A DNA stretch of 64,000 bases, from NCBI RefSeq assembly GCF_005869875.1, contig NZ_VAWG01000004.1:228841-292840 (forward strand), written 5' to 3'. Position 1 is the first letter of the stretch, and every line of letters begins with the position of its first letter. The notes under the pieces were generated by a model. The model was not told the origin of the DNA. It worked only from the letters and a program-made list of their open reading frames with translations, and made no database searches. Both the position numbers and the translations under genes were made by a program. Of the stretch, positions 25,607 through 34,329 are shown in pieces. This DNA is from Paenibacillus pinistramenti (GTDB lineage: Bacteria > Bacillota > Bacilli > Paenibacillales > Paenibacillaceae).

Positions 25607-27466
25607 ATGCTGGGGACCCTGAAACGGCTTCTGAGCGGCAGCTTTATCCGCAATGTCGCTGTCCTGGCCGGAGGTACGCTGCTCAGCCAGATCCTCATCC
25701 TCGCTACGCTGCCCCTGCTCACCAGGCTGTACACGCCTGCGGAATACGGCACCTACTCCATGTATGTATCGCTGATCGGCATGCTGCTGATGCTCGTGTC
25801 CTGCGCTTACGAATTTGCTATTACCCTGCCTGAGGACGACCGCAGCGCATCGGATCTTGTCCGGCTGAGCCTGCTGATCTGCACCGGGATGAGTCTGCTG
25901 GTGCTGGCGGTCATGGCGCTTCTGCAGCACCAGCTGGCCGAGTGGCTGAAGGAGCCCGGCCTGCCGGACTATTACGTCCTCTTTGCCGTCAGCATGCTCG
26001 GAGCGGGCTTCTATCAAATTCTGAGCACCTGGTCGGTCCGCAAAAAGCATTTCCGCCTCCTCTCCCGCACCAAATACACCCAAAGCGCCGGCCAGGTTGG
26101 AGGCCAGCTCGCCTTCAGCCTGACTACGCTTGGCCCGGTCGGCCTGATTGCCGGCGATATAATCGGCCGCTATGGCGGACTGATTCCGTTGTGGCGCCAG
26201 TGGCGGGCTGATCTGGCGCAGGGAAAAGAGGCGGGGGCGGAGCGATTGGATGGGGTCTCGCAGGAGACGAGGCTGGTGGAGGCGGAAGGAACTGCACAGG
26301 TTGTGAGGAGGCCGGAGGCGAGAGGAGCCGCGCAGGTGATAAGGCTGCTGGAGGCCAAAGGGGCTGCGCAGGTGGCAGGACTGCCGGAATCGGAAGGAGC
26401 TGCGCTCTCCTGCGGACTTGAGGCGAAGCCTTTGGGGCGGGTTTCTCTGGACGGCGGTCCCCGGAACGATTTTGCGGAGAGCTCCAGCTTCCTCCCCCGT
26501 TCCAGCTCACGGCGGCGCACGCACAGCCGGCGGAGCTGGAGGGGGAGGGCTGGACGGAGAGGATGGCGGGCCCGTCTCAGAGCCGGGGTGAAGGAGAGGA
26601 TCAGCCGCTTGAGGGCCGGCCATTTGAGCGGGCTCAAGGAGGTGGCCTGGCGGTACCGCCGTTTTCCCCAGCTTTCGCTGGCGTCAAACGTGCTGAACAG
26701 CATCGGCGTGTATCTGCCGACGGTGCTGCTTGCTTCTTTCTATGGCGCAGAAGCCGCCGGGCTGTTTGCGCTGGGGCAGCGGATTCTCGGCTCGCCGATG
26801 ACGCTGCTGGTCAGCGCTGTGCGCAGCGTCTACCTGGCGGAATCGTCGGAATATTTGCAGAAGTCCCCTGACCGGCTCGTTCCCCTGTTCCGGCGGACGG
26901 TGCTGCATGTGCTGGCTGCCGGGCTGGCCATTATCATCCTGTTCGTAGGAATCGCGCCGCTTGTGTTCGGGCCCATGTTCGGGGAACAGTGGGCAGCGTC
27001 AGCCGATTTCATCCGGCTGATGTCTGTCATGTATCTGGGGCAGTTTGTCGCGAATGCCGTAGGCACCACGATCGACATCATGGAGCGGCAGGATCTTCAC
27101 CTGCTCCGCGAAGTGATCCGCACGTCCCTAATCCTTGGCGCCATTCTGGGAGCTTATTACACAGGCCAGGGCGCAGACACCGCCGTGCTGATGTTCAGCG
27201 CCGCTTCGACCGCCGGATATGTGCTGCATCTCGGGCTGTCCTGGTTCTCCGTCCGCAAATATGCGGCGGGGGCGGAGGGGCGGGAGGGTTTGGAATACAA
27301 CCGGGAAGCCGAACGAGGAGAGGGGTGGGAGGCTGAGAGGGAAGCCGAACGAGGAATCAAACCGGCAGCCGGGCCCCAGACCGGGCCCGTGATCGAGCCA
27401 GAAGCTGAATCTGAAGCCGGAACGGAGCCGGAGGCGGCTTCCGCATTAGCATTAAAGGAAAGGTAG
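25607..27466 (+). CDS. Wzx-type polysaccharide flippase with a repeat-bearing cytoplasmic insertion
   Basis: A 619-residue MOP-superfamily flippase that would move the lipid-linked repeat unit across the membrane. The N-terminal half has VAVLAGGTLLSQILILATLPLLTRLYTPAEYG and further membrane segments to about residue 200. The second half resumes at about 360 with LASNVLNSIGVYLPTVLLASFYG and continues in hydrophobic segments to about 555. Between them lies an insertion of about 150 residues, hydrophilic and Arg/Ala/Glu-rich, with four tandem 12-residue repeats. The last 60 residues are a Glu/Ala-rich tail. Most Wzx proteins are 400-500 residues, so both are additions. It starts 7 bp after the aminotransferase. 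Confidence 0.85.
   Translation: MLGTLKRLLSGSFIRNVAVLAGGTLLSQILILATLPLLTRLYTPAEYGTYSMYVSLIGMLLMLVSCAYEFAITLPEDDRSASDLVRLSLLICTGMSLLVLAVMALLQHQLAEWLKEPGLPDYYVLFAVSMLGAGFYQILSTWSVRKKHFRLLSRTKYTQSAGQVGGQLAFSLTTLGPVGLIAGDIIGRYGGLIPLWRQWRADLAQGKEAGAERLDGVSQETRLVEAEGTAQVVRRPEARGAAQVIRLLEAKGAAQVAGLPESEGAALSCGLEAKPLGRVSLDGGPRNDFAESSSFLPRSSSRRRTHSRRSWRGRAGRRGWRARLRAGVKERISRLRAGHLSGLKEVAWRYRRFPQLSLASNVLNSIGVYLPTVLLASFYGAEAAGLFALGQRILGSPMTLLVSAVRSVYLAESSEYLQKSPDRLVPLFRRTVLHVLAAGLAIIILFVGIAPLVFGPMFGEQWAASADFIRLMSVMYLGQFVANAVGTTIDIMERQDLHLLREVIRTSLILGAILGAYYTGQGADTAVLMFSAASTAGYVLHLGLSWFSVRKYAAGAEGREGLEYNREAERGEGWEAEREAERGIKPAAGPQTGPVIEPEAESEAGTEPEAASALALKER
26270..26413 (+). repeat. 36-bp coding tandem repeat inside the flippase gene (4 copies)
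   Basis: Four consecutive 36-bp units encode RLVEAEGTAQVV, RRPEARGAAQVI, RLLEAKGAAQVA and GLPESEGAALSC. The period is exactly 12 codons and the copies have diverged, so this is an old in-frame minisatellite. Confidence 0.85.
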
Positions 27467-27495
27467 CTGAGCCTAAACAAAAGGAGGGTCCCCGC

Positions 27496-29226
27496 TTGCT
27501 GATTGTGCGTTCTCCCCGGCAGCGCATGCCGGAAAGGGCTTATATCTATGAAGTGCTGCTGGGCGAGTTCCTCGGCCTCCCTTACCGGGTGGAGTATGAA
27601 GAACGCATCGGCATCGAAATTACCATTGCGGAGGAAGCGGCGGCCAGGTACGGCGGCCGCGGCCAGGCAGCGGGCGGCGGCTGGGCCCCCGGCGGTGAAG
27701 CCGTGCTGGAGCTGGCGGACGTGCTGCTCCGGACGCCGGAGCGGGACTGGCTGAAGTCGAGGTCGCTGCCGAGACTGCCGCTGGACCGCTGGGACCCGCG
27801 CACGGCGCCGCCGGGGATCTTCCTTCCCGCAGGAATGGGCAATTCCGGAGGGCTCCCGGTCCTGTACGGGCTTCCGTACAGGGATGCGGACACCGGCGGC
27901 AGCTATGCCGGTCATGACTTCGCCGGCCACTATACGGCCGGGGACGGCTTGGAAGGCCGCCGCCGCAGCGGAAGTGCCTATCTGGAGCGCACGCCGCACG
28001 GCCTGTGGTGCGGGATTGATCTGTTCGGCAGCAGCTTCTTTATGCTGACCCGCTACGAGGAAGCGGCGGAAGTCTCCATACGCGACCGCCATGACCGCTT
28101 TCCGGCTTCGGGCTCGGCTGCTGCCCGGGACGGCTTCCTGCACCGGCCGGTCGTAAATGAATACGCCGAGCTGCTGTGGGCGGCGCTTCAGCAGCTGTGG
28201 CCCGGCCTTGCTCGGAAGCGGCGCCGGTTCCGGCTGCAGGTCAGCCATGACGTCGATGTCCCCTTTCTGGCTATGGGGCGCAGCCGCCCAAGCCTGCTGA
28301 AGGAAGCGCTGGCCGAGCTTCTGTTCAGGCGGAGCCTGGAATCCGCCTGGCGCAAGGCGCGGGTGGCCTGGCCCCGCCGGGACCGGTATGCGGCAGACCC
28401 GTTTAACCGGTTTGACTGGCTGATGTCACTCAGTGAAGCGGCGGGAGTGCAGAGTTCTTTTTACTTTATAACGGAGGATACGGCTCCCGGGCTGGACGGC
28501 AGCTACACGATGGATGACCCGGCAATCCGCGCCCTGCTGCGGGAAATTCATCTGCGCGGCCACCGGATCGGCCTGCATCCCGGCTATCAGACCTACCTCC
28601 ATCCGGAGCGGATCTTCCGGCAGTTTGCCCTGCTCCGCCGGGCGGCCGATGCTGCCGGTATCCGGCAGGACGTTTGGGGAGGCCGCCAGCATTACCTCCG
28701 CTGGAGAGCGCCGGATACGTGGCAGCACTGGGAGGACGCGGGGCTGGACTATGACAGCACGCTGAGCTTTGCCGACCAGGCAGGCTTCCGCTGCGGAGTC
28801 TGCTGCGAGTACCCGGTGTTTAACCTGCGGACCCGCAGGCAGCTTCATCTGCGCGAGCGTCCCCTTGTCGTGATGGACCAGTCCATCATCCACCCGGACT
28901 ACATGGCGCTGAAGGGGGACGCCGCCTTCGGTGCAATCCGCCATTATTACGATCAGTGTGCGGCTTACGGCGGGGATTTTACACTGCTTTGGCATAACAG
29001 CCAGCTGGTCAGGCGGTCCGACCGGAAGCTGTACCGGGATTCCCTGGACAGATACAAGAAGGACCGGGAGCACCGCCAAGGCGGGCCGGTTGATGCCAGA
29101 GAGCCGGGGCCGCATGAAACGGGCAGCTCCATGATTCATGAACGTCGCGAAGACGGAGATCCGGGCGGGGCAGTCCTTCCGGCGGCTCTTCCGATCGGGC
29201 TTGCCGGCAGAAGAAAGGGGAGGTGA
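27496..29226 (+). CDS. Polysaccharide deacetylase-like protein with DUF7033-type N-terminus
   Basis: A 576-residue protein from TTG 27496, eight bases after AGGAGGG. The N-terminal region (about 1-240) resembles the domain found before the NodB fold in large deacetylase-like proteins of polysaccharide clusters (LLIVRSPRQRMPERAYIYEVLLGEFLG; LWCGIDLFGSSFFMLTRYEE). The NodB-type part starts with LQVSHDVDVPFLAMG and includes LRGHRIGLHPGYQTY and DYDSTLSFADQAGFR. The late FTLLWHNSQL fits the final His motif. A Gly/Ala-rich insertion lies near 55-65 and a low-complexity tail at the end. No signal peptide. It overlaps the next gene. Confidence 0.75.
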   Translation: MLIVRSPRQRMPERAYIYEVLLGEFLGLPYRVEYEERIGIEITIAEEAAARYGGRGQAAGGGWAPGGEAVLELADVLLRTPERDWLKSRSLPRLPLDRWDPRTAPPGIFLPAGMGNSGGLPVLYGLPYRDADTGGSYAGHDFAGHYTAGDGLEGRRRSGSAYLERTPHGLWCGIDLFGSSFFMLTRYEEAAEVSIRDRHDRFPASGSAAARDGFLHRPVVNEYAELLWAALQQLWPGLARKRRRFRLQVSHDVDVPFLAMGRSRPSLLKEALAELLFRRSLESAWRKARVAWPRRDRYAADPFNRFDWLMSLSEAAGVQSSFYFITEDTAPGLDGSYTMDDPAIRALLREIHLRGHRIGLHPGYQTYLHPERIFRQFALLRRAADAAGIRQDVWGGRQHYLRWRAPDTWQHWEDAGLDYDSTLSFADQAGFRCGVCCEYPVFNLRTRRQLHLRERPLVVMDQSIIHPDYMALKGDAAFGAIRHYYDQCAAYGGDFTLLWHNSQLVRRSDRKLYRDSLDRYKKDREHRQGGPVDAREPGPHETGSSMIHERREDGDPGGAVLPAALPIGLAGRRKGR

Positions 29227-29234
29227 GGAGACCC

Positions 29235-30626
29235 GTGAAAATCGCTTACTTGATTCACTGGAATGAAGGCGCCGAAAGCGGCGTGCTGAAAAAGGTCATG
29301 CACCAGCTGGCCGAATGGCAGCGGCAGGGGCATCAGCCGGCTTTGTTTTTGTTCACCTGCAAGCCGGATGGCGACTGGCGCGCCCTGTGCGCGGAGCGGG
29401 ACATTCCGCTCACCGTCCAGGCCTACAAAGGAACCCCGGGCCGTATGGCCGATTTCGGCCTGCTGGCCAAACAGGTCCGCAGATGGCGGCCGGATGTGCT
29501 GTACCACCGCTTTGACCTGTATTACCTCTCCCTTCCCGCTCTGCTCCGGGCGTTCCCTTCCGTGCTCGAAATCAACACGAACGATATGGCGGAGCTGCGC
29601 ATGGAGCAGGGCTTCCGCTACTATTACCACTCGATTACCCGCGGGAAGGTGCTGGCCGCGGCCGCCGGCCATGTCTATGTCAGCCGGGAGCTCGCGGAGA
29701 GCGGCCATTTCCGCTCCTTTGCGAAGCCGTCGGTCGTCATCGGCAACGGCATCCGGCTGGAGGAGTATCCGCTGGGGGCCGCGCTGCCAGCCGGCTCCGG
29801 AGCCGCTCCTGCCGGGCAGGAGGAGGCCGGGCAGCCGGGCGCTGCTCCGCCCGGCCCGGTCAAGAGCCAGAGCCGCCCTCCGCGCCTCGTCTTTATCGGC
29901 TCGGCGGGCCAGCCCTGGCACGGGCTTGACCATATCGCCGAGCTGGCGGTGCTGAAGCCGGACTGGCGGTTTGACCTGATCGGCGTGGAAGCCGCCGAGC
30001 TGGCCGCCCTGCTTGCCCGCGCAGGCCGCCCTGACGCAGCGGGCGCCGTTACTGCGGCAGGAAACGCAGCCGCCGCAGGCCGCACCGCAGCTGCAGGCCC
30101 TGCCTCGACCGCGGCGCCTGCGGCCGGGGCCGCAGCTCCAGCCGGCCCAGCGGCAAAAGGCCGCCAAGCCGCGGTATCCGCTGCCCGCGCGCGGGCAGCA
30201 GGCCATCCGGCGCAGGGCGGGGAGCTGCCGCCGAACCTCTTTTTCCACGGGAAGCTGACACGAAGCGGCTATCAAACCCTGCTCGATCAGGCAGATGCCG
30301 CCATCGGCACGCTGGCCTTGTACCGCAAGGACATGAAGGAGGCCTCCCCGCTGAAGGTGAGGGAATACCTGGCGAACGGGCTGCCGGTGATCATCGGCTA
30401 CGAGGAGACCGATTTTCCGGAGGAGGTGCCCTTTCTGCTCCGGCTGCCGGCCGAACGAAATAATATCTGCCCTCATTTGCAGGAGATTACCCGGTTTGTG
30501 GAAGCCTGGCAGGGCCGGCGCATCGCCGCCGGTGAGGCGGCCCGGCTTGATACCGGACGCAAGGAAGCGGAGCGGCTCCGGTTCATGGCGGAAATTGCCG
30601 CCCGGAAGATTAGGGAGCGGGGATGA
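29235..30626 (+). CDS. GT4-like glycosyltransferase with an Ala-rich insertion
   Basis: About 463 residues from GTG 29235, after GGAG. The N-terminal domain begins VKIAYLIHWNEGAESGVLKKV and includes VLYHRFDLYYLSLPALL and VYVSRELAESGHF. The second Rossmann half has LVFIGSAGQPWHGLDHIAELA, and the donor-site region reads KDMKEASPLKVREYLANGLPVI, matching the E-x7-E pattern of GT4 retaining enzymes. Two inserts break the fold: a Pro/Ala/Gly stretch around 180-215 and a nearly pure Ala/Gly/Pro block around 263-330 just before NLFFHGKL. It probably adds one sugar of the repeat unit. Confidence 0.75.
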   Translation: MKIAYLIHWNEGAESGVLKKVMHQLAEWQRQGHQPALFLFTCKPDGDWRALCAERDIPLTVQAYKGTPGRMADFGLLAKQVRRWRPDVLYHRFDLYYLSLPALLRAFPSVLEINTNDMAELRMEQGFRYYYHSITRGKVLAAAAGHVYVSRELAESGHFRSFAKPSVVIGNGIRLEEYPLGAALPAGSGAAPAGQEEAGQPGAAPPGPVKSQSRPPRLVFIGSAGQPWHGLDHIAELAVLKPDWRFDLIGVEAAELAALLARAGRPDAAGAVTAAGNAAAAGRTAAAGPASTAAPAAGAAAPAGPAAKGRQAAVSAARARAAGHPAQGGELPPNLFFHGKLTRSGYQTLLDQADAAIGTLALYRKDMKEASPLKVREYLANGLPVIIGYEETDFPEEVPFLLRLPAERNNICPHLQEITRFVEAWQGRRIAAGEAARLDTGRKEAERLRFMAEIAARKIRERG

Positions 30627-31921
30627 GCACGGAGGTTATTTTTATCGGGGCGCTGCTGCTCAGCATGCTGGTGTTTCTCGCCCAAAGCGTGCTGCACCTC
30701 GGGCTGAAGCTGGACCCTGCGCTGCTGTTTGGCTTGTGTCTGTATTTTGATATGGTGGGATTTTTCTATAAGAAGGTAATGCCCGGCAATGCGCTCGTGA
30801 TCCTGGTCGGCCTGCCGCTGATTCTGGTGCTGATTATCGTGCTGCAGAGGCCGCTGCGGCCGCTCGGGATGCTGGACAATGAAGGGCTGTGGCTCTGGGC
30901 GGCGTTCTTCGGCTACTGCATCCTGTCCTTCTCCTGGTCGCCGCAGCAGTCCGGCGGGCTGTCCAAGCTGCTGCTGCTGTTTGCGCACGGCGTAGTTCCG
31001 GGGCTGTACACCTACATTTTCTACAAAAAATACAAAACCTTCTCCTGGTCCTTTGCCGCGCTGTTCGGGCTGGCGTATGCGGTGGTCCATTTGACGTTCG
31101 GGGTTTATTCCGCCGAATATCCGGGCCGGCTGACGCTGCCGGGGGATAATCCGATTTTTAATGCGAGAATTTCCCTGATGACGGTAACGGTTTGCTTGTG
31201 GGGCAGAGGAATTCCCCTGTGGCTGAGGCTTGCGGCCGGAGGGACGGCCATCGTTTCGGCGATTCAGACGCAGTCGCGCGGTCCGCTCGCCTTCTTCCTT
31301 CTGGCGAACCTGCTGATTGCGGGGTGGATCGTTTACCGGGAGCTTCGGACGAAGGGCGGCAGATCCCGGCAGCTGTCAAAGTGGCTTAAGGTGCTGGCTG
31401 CGGCGGGGATAATTGCGGGGGCGTTTGGCTTTGTGATGAAGGACACCCTTCTGGAGGCCGTGGAAAGCAGCAGGTTCAGCGTGCTGATCGACACCAATCA
31501 GCTGCAGGGCGATGACAACTACCTCGGACGGGTGGGGCTGCAGCTTGACGCGCTTCAGACCTTCACGGAGCATCCCTTCTTCGGCGTCGGGCTTGGCGGG
31601 CATACCCCGCCGGTGACGGATGAATTCCCGCATAATGTGCTGCTGGAAATGGCGGGCGAGCTGGGGATTGCGGGGCTTTTTCTCTGGCTGGCCGCCTTTC
31701 TCTACACGGTTTACGCGGCAAGAGAGCACCCGGTGCTCCTTGTGCTGCTGCTCCAATCCCTGGGCAGTGCCCTGGTGAGCGGAGACTTCGGCTACAACTT
31801 TGAATACGTGTTTATCGCCATGGTCGTTTTGGCTTTCAAGCCGAAGCGGGAATATGAAGGAGCTGCCATTTATGAAGAAAGTCCTCTTTCTTATCACAGG
31901 TCTCGATTACGCCGGAGCTGA
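30623..31921 (+). CDS. O-antigen polymerase/ligase (Wzy/WaaL)-like membrane protein
   Basis: A 432-residue protein with about ten membrane segments and one long loop. The Wzy_C-type region GVGLGGHTPPVTDEFPHNVLLEMAGELGIAG follows a loop with QLDALQTFTEHPFFG, the signature of the O-antigen ligase/polymerase superfamily. In a Wzx/Wzy-type cluster it is the likely polymerase that joins repeat units outside the membrane. Its start overlaps the previous stop by 4 bp and its end overlaps the next gene by 50 bp. Confidence 0.82.
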   Translation: MSTEVIFIGALLLSMLVFLAQSVLHLGLKLDPALLFGLCLYFDMVGFFYKKVMPGNALVILVGLPLILVLIIVLQRPLRPLGMLDNEGLWLWAAFFGYCILSFSWSPQQSGGLSKLLLLFAHGVVPGLYTYIFYKKYKTFSWSFAALFGLAYAVVHLTFGVYSAEYPGRLTLPGDNPIFNARISLMTVTVCLWGRGIPLWLRLAAGGTAIVSAIQTQSRGPLAFFLLANLLIAGWIVYRELRTKGGRSRQLSKWLKVLAAAGIIAGAFGFVMKDTLLEAVESSRFSVLIDTNQLQGDDNYLGRVGLQLDALQTFTEHPFFGVGLGGHTPPVTDEFPHNVLLEMAGELGIAGLFLWLAAFLYTVYAAREHPVLLVLLLQSLGSALVSGDFGYNFEYVFIAMVVLAFKPKREYEGAAIYEESPLSYHRSRLRRS

Positions 31922-33059
31922 AGCGCAGGTGGTCCAGCTCAGCCGGGTGCTCCGCAGTGCAGGCTGGATTGTGCAGCTGGTCAGCATGATTGAGCCTGCG
32001 GCTTATCTGGAGGAGCTGGCGGCCATGGGGGTTGTGGTCATGACGCTTGGCATGCGCAAAGGCGTTCCCGATCCGCGCGCAGTCTTCCGGCTCCGGCGGC
32101 TGGTGCGCTCCTTCAGGCCGGACGTGGTGCACAGCCATATGGTGCACGCCAATCTGCTGGCCCGGGCTGCGCGGCTGTTCGTAAGGATGCCGGTGCTGGC
32201 CTGTACGGCGCACAGCATTCATGAGGGCGGGCGGCTGCGGAGCTGGCTCTACCGGCTGACCGACCGGTTATGCGACATCATGACCAATGTCAGCCAGGAA
32301 GCGGTGAACCGCTACATTGCCATCAAGGCCTCCCCGGCGGGAAAAATCCTCCTCATGCCTAACGGCATCGACACAGAACGCTTCAGCCTGCCGGAGGGCA
32401 GCCGGCACCGGATTCGTCATGAGCTTGGAATCAAAGAGCAGTTTGTGTGGCTGGCAGTAGGAAGACTGGCCCCGGAAAAAGATTACCCTACCATGCTCAA
32501 AGCCTTCGCCATGCTTCAGCCGGCTTTCCCGGCAGCGGTGCTGCTGATCGCCGGCACCGGCCCGGAGGCGCCGGAATTGAAGCGGCTGTGCGGCGAGCTG
32601 GGGGTCGCCGGCCAGGTCCGGTTTCTGGGCCTCCGCACCGATATTCCGGAGCTGATGGCCGGGGCCGATGCCTACCTGATGTCCTCCAAATGGGAGGGGC
32701 TGCCGATGGTGCTGCTGGAGGCCGCGGCAAGCGGGCTGCCGATCGTGGCAACCGACGCCGGCGGCAACCGGGAGATCGTCGGGCATGGCGTGAACGGTTA
32801 TTTGTCCGCCCCCTCCGATCATTTGCTGCTGTCCGGGGAAATGCAGAGGCTGATGGAGCGCACGCCGCAGCAGCGGGAATCCATGGGAGCCTGCGGCAGG
32901 GAAAAGGTCAGGCAGAGCTATGACATTAAGGCGATTGCCCGCAGATGGGAGGTGCTTTATGAGCAGGCCGGCAGGCGAAGACATGATTCAAGGAACGGGC
33001 ATCATCAGGAGCGGGACAGCAGCCAAGGGCAGCGGGACGGTGTCCGGCAGCTCCCCTAG
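31872..33059 (+). CDS. GT4 family glycosyltransferase
   Basis: A 395-residue enzyme from ATG 31872 (AAGGAG about 10 bases upstream). It has a classical GT-B fold: acceptor half with FLITGLDYAGAEAQVVQLS and VVHSHMVHANLLAR; donor half with MPNGIDTERF, WLAVGRLAPEKDYPTML, LIAGTGPEAPELK and MSSKWEGLPMVLLEAAASGLPIVATDAGGNREIV. The last holds the E-x7-E donor motif. The last 25 residues (after YEQAG) are a polar tail that overlaps the next gene by 101 bp in another frame. Confidence 0.88.
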   Translation: MKKVLFLITGLDYAGAEAQVVQLSRVLRSAGWIVQLVSMIEPAAYLEELAAMGVVVMTLGMRKGVPDPRAVFRLRRLVRSFRPDVVHSHMVHANLLARAARLFVRMPVLACTAHSIHEGGRLRSWLYRLTDRLCDIMTNVSQEAVNRYIAIKASPAGKILLMPNGIDTERFSLPEGSRHRIRHELGIKEQFVWLAVGRLAPEKDYPTMLKAFAMLQPAFPAAVLLIAGTGPEAPELKRLCGELGVAGQVRFLGLRTDIPELMAGADAYLMSSKWEGLPMVLLEAAASGLPIVATDAGGNREIVGHGVNGYLSAPSDHLLLSGEMQRLMERTPQQRESMGACGREKVRQSYDIKAIARRWEVLYEQAGRRRHDSRNGHHQERDSSQGQRDGVRQLP

Positions 33060-34329
33060 CGGTCCGGCGGGAGCGGCGTTGCCGCTGCCGTTGCCGCTGC
33101 CGTTGCCGTCACTATTGCAGCCGCCGTCCCCATTACCGCTGCCGCCGGCGTCCTCAGCGATCTCCTCCGGCTCTGCCTTCAAACCCCGCAAAGCCGCTTA
33201 CGCTGCCACCGTCTATTCCCATCTTGCGGCCTTTCATCTGCCCTTTATGGAGGATCTCCGCGCGGCCGGTTATGAGGTGCATGCTTACGCCTGCCCGGAC
33301 GCTCTGCGTGAAGAGGTGGAGCGTGCCGGCTTTGAATGCCGGGACGTTCCGTTCAGCCGAAATCCGCTGTCGCCGGGCAATGTCAAAGCGCTGGCCGGCA
33401 TGTATAGACACTTCAAGTTGGAACAATATGACCTCGTCCATGTCCACACTCCCAATGCCGGCTGGATTACCCGGCTGGCGGCCTTTGCCGCCGGTGCGCG
33501 GAATATTTTCTATACAGCGCATGGGTTTCACTTCTATAAAGGGGCGCCGCTGCTGAACTGGCTGCTCTATTATCCGCTGGAGTGGCTGGCCGCGCGGTTT
33601 ACGGATGTACTGATTACGATTAACGGCGAGGATTACGGACGGGCAGGCCGGTTTCGCCTGCGCGGTGCAGCCGCTCTGCTCCCGGGGGTCGGCGTGGAGG
33701 AGAATTACGGCCGTTCCCATACGGAAGGGGAACTGGCGGATCTCAGGCAGGAGCTGCTTATTCCGGACGGAGCGTTTGTCCTGCTCTGCATGGCCGAGTT
33801 AAACGGCAATAAGAATCAAGGCCAGCTGCTTCGCGCCGTCCATGACCTGATAAACGCCGGCATCCCGGTCTGCTGCCTGTTAGCCGGAGAGGGAAGCCAT
33901 GAGCAGCGGTACAGAGCGCTGGCCGGCAGGCTCGGCATCCGGGAGAACGTGCAGTTTCTCGGTTACCGCCGGGACGGCTCCCGGCTGATGGCGGCCGCGG
34001 ACGTCGTCGTGCTGCTGTCGCAGCGGGAAGGCCTGCCGAAGGTGCTGCTGGAGTCGCTTAGCGCGGGGAAGCCGGTTGTGGCCTCCGACGTGCGGGGCTG
34101 CCGCGATCTGGTTGCTCACGGAACCAACGGCTTTCGCGTGGCGGTTGGTGACACGCGGGGAACGGCGCAGGCGCTCAGCACCCTGTACCGGGATGCGGAG
34201 CTGCGGAAGCGGATGGGGCAGGCGGGCCGGAGCCGGTTTGCCGGATACCGGCTTGATGCGGTGAGGCAGCAGCTGGCGGAGCTGTACCGGGAGCATGTGA
34301 AAGACCGGGAAGGAGAGGAAATGGCATGA
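32959..34329 (+). CDS. GT4 family glycosyltransferase (EpsD-like) with a Pro/Leu-rich leader
   Basis: About 456 residues from ATG 32959, eight bases after GGGAGGTG. The real enzyme begins near residue 78: KAAYAATVYSHLAAFHLPFMEDLRAAGYEVHAYA, then DLVHVHTPNAGWITRLAA, YTAHGFHFYKGAPLLNWLLYY (typical of EpsD/CapM-like transferases) and the donor site VLLSQREGLPKVLLESLSAGKPVVASDVRG. The first 75 residues are Gly/Ser/Pro/Leu-rich, including a run of alternating Pro-Leu. No ribosome site is seen closer to the domain. It overlaps the sugar transferase gene by 4 bp. Confidence 0.85.
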   Translation: MSRPAGEDMIQGTGIIRSGTAAKGSGTVSGSSPSGPAGAALPLPLPLPLPSLLQPPSPLPLPPASSAISSGSAFKPRKAAYAATVYSHLAAFHLPFMEDLRAAGYEVHAYACPDALREEVERAGFECRDVPFSRNPLSPGNVKALAGMYRHFKLEQYDLVHVHTPNAGWITRLAAFAAGARNIFYTAHGFHFYKGAPLLNWLLYYPLEWLAARFTDVLITINGEDYGRAGRFRLRGAAALLPGVGVEENYGRSHTEGELADLRQELLIPDGAFVLLCMAELNGNKNQGQLLRAVHDLINAGIPVCCLLAGEGSHEQRYRALAGRLGIRENVQFLGYRRDGSRLMAAADVVVLLSQREGLPKVLLESLSAGKPVVASDVRGCRDLVAHGTNGFRVAVGDTRGTAQALSTLYRDAELRKRMGQAGRSRFAGYRLDAVRQQLAELYREHVKDREGEEMA

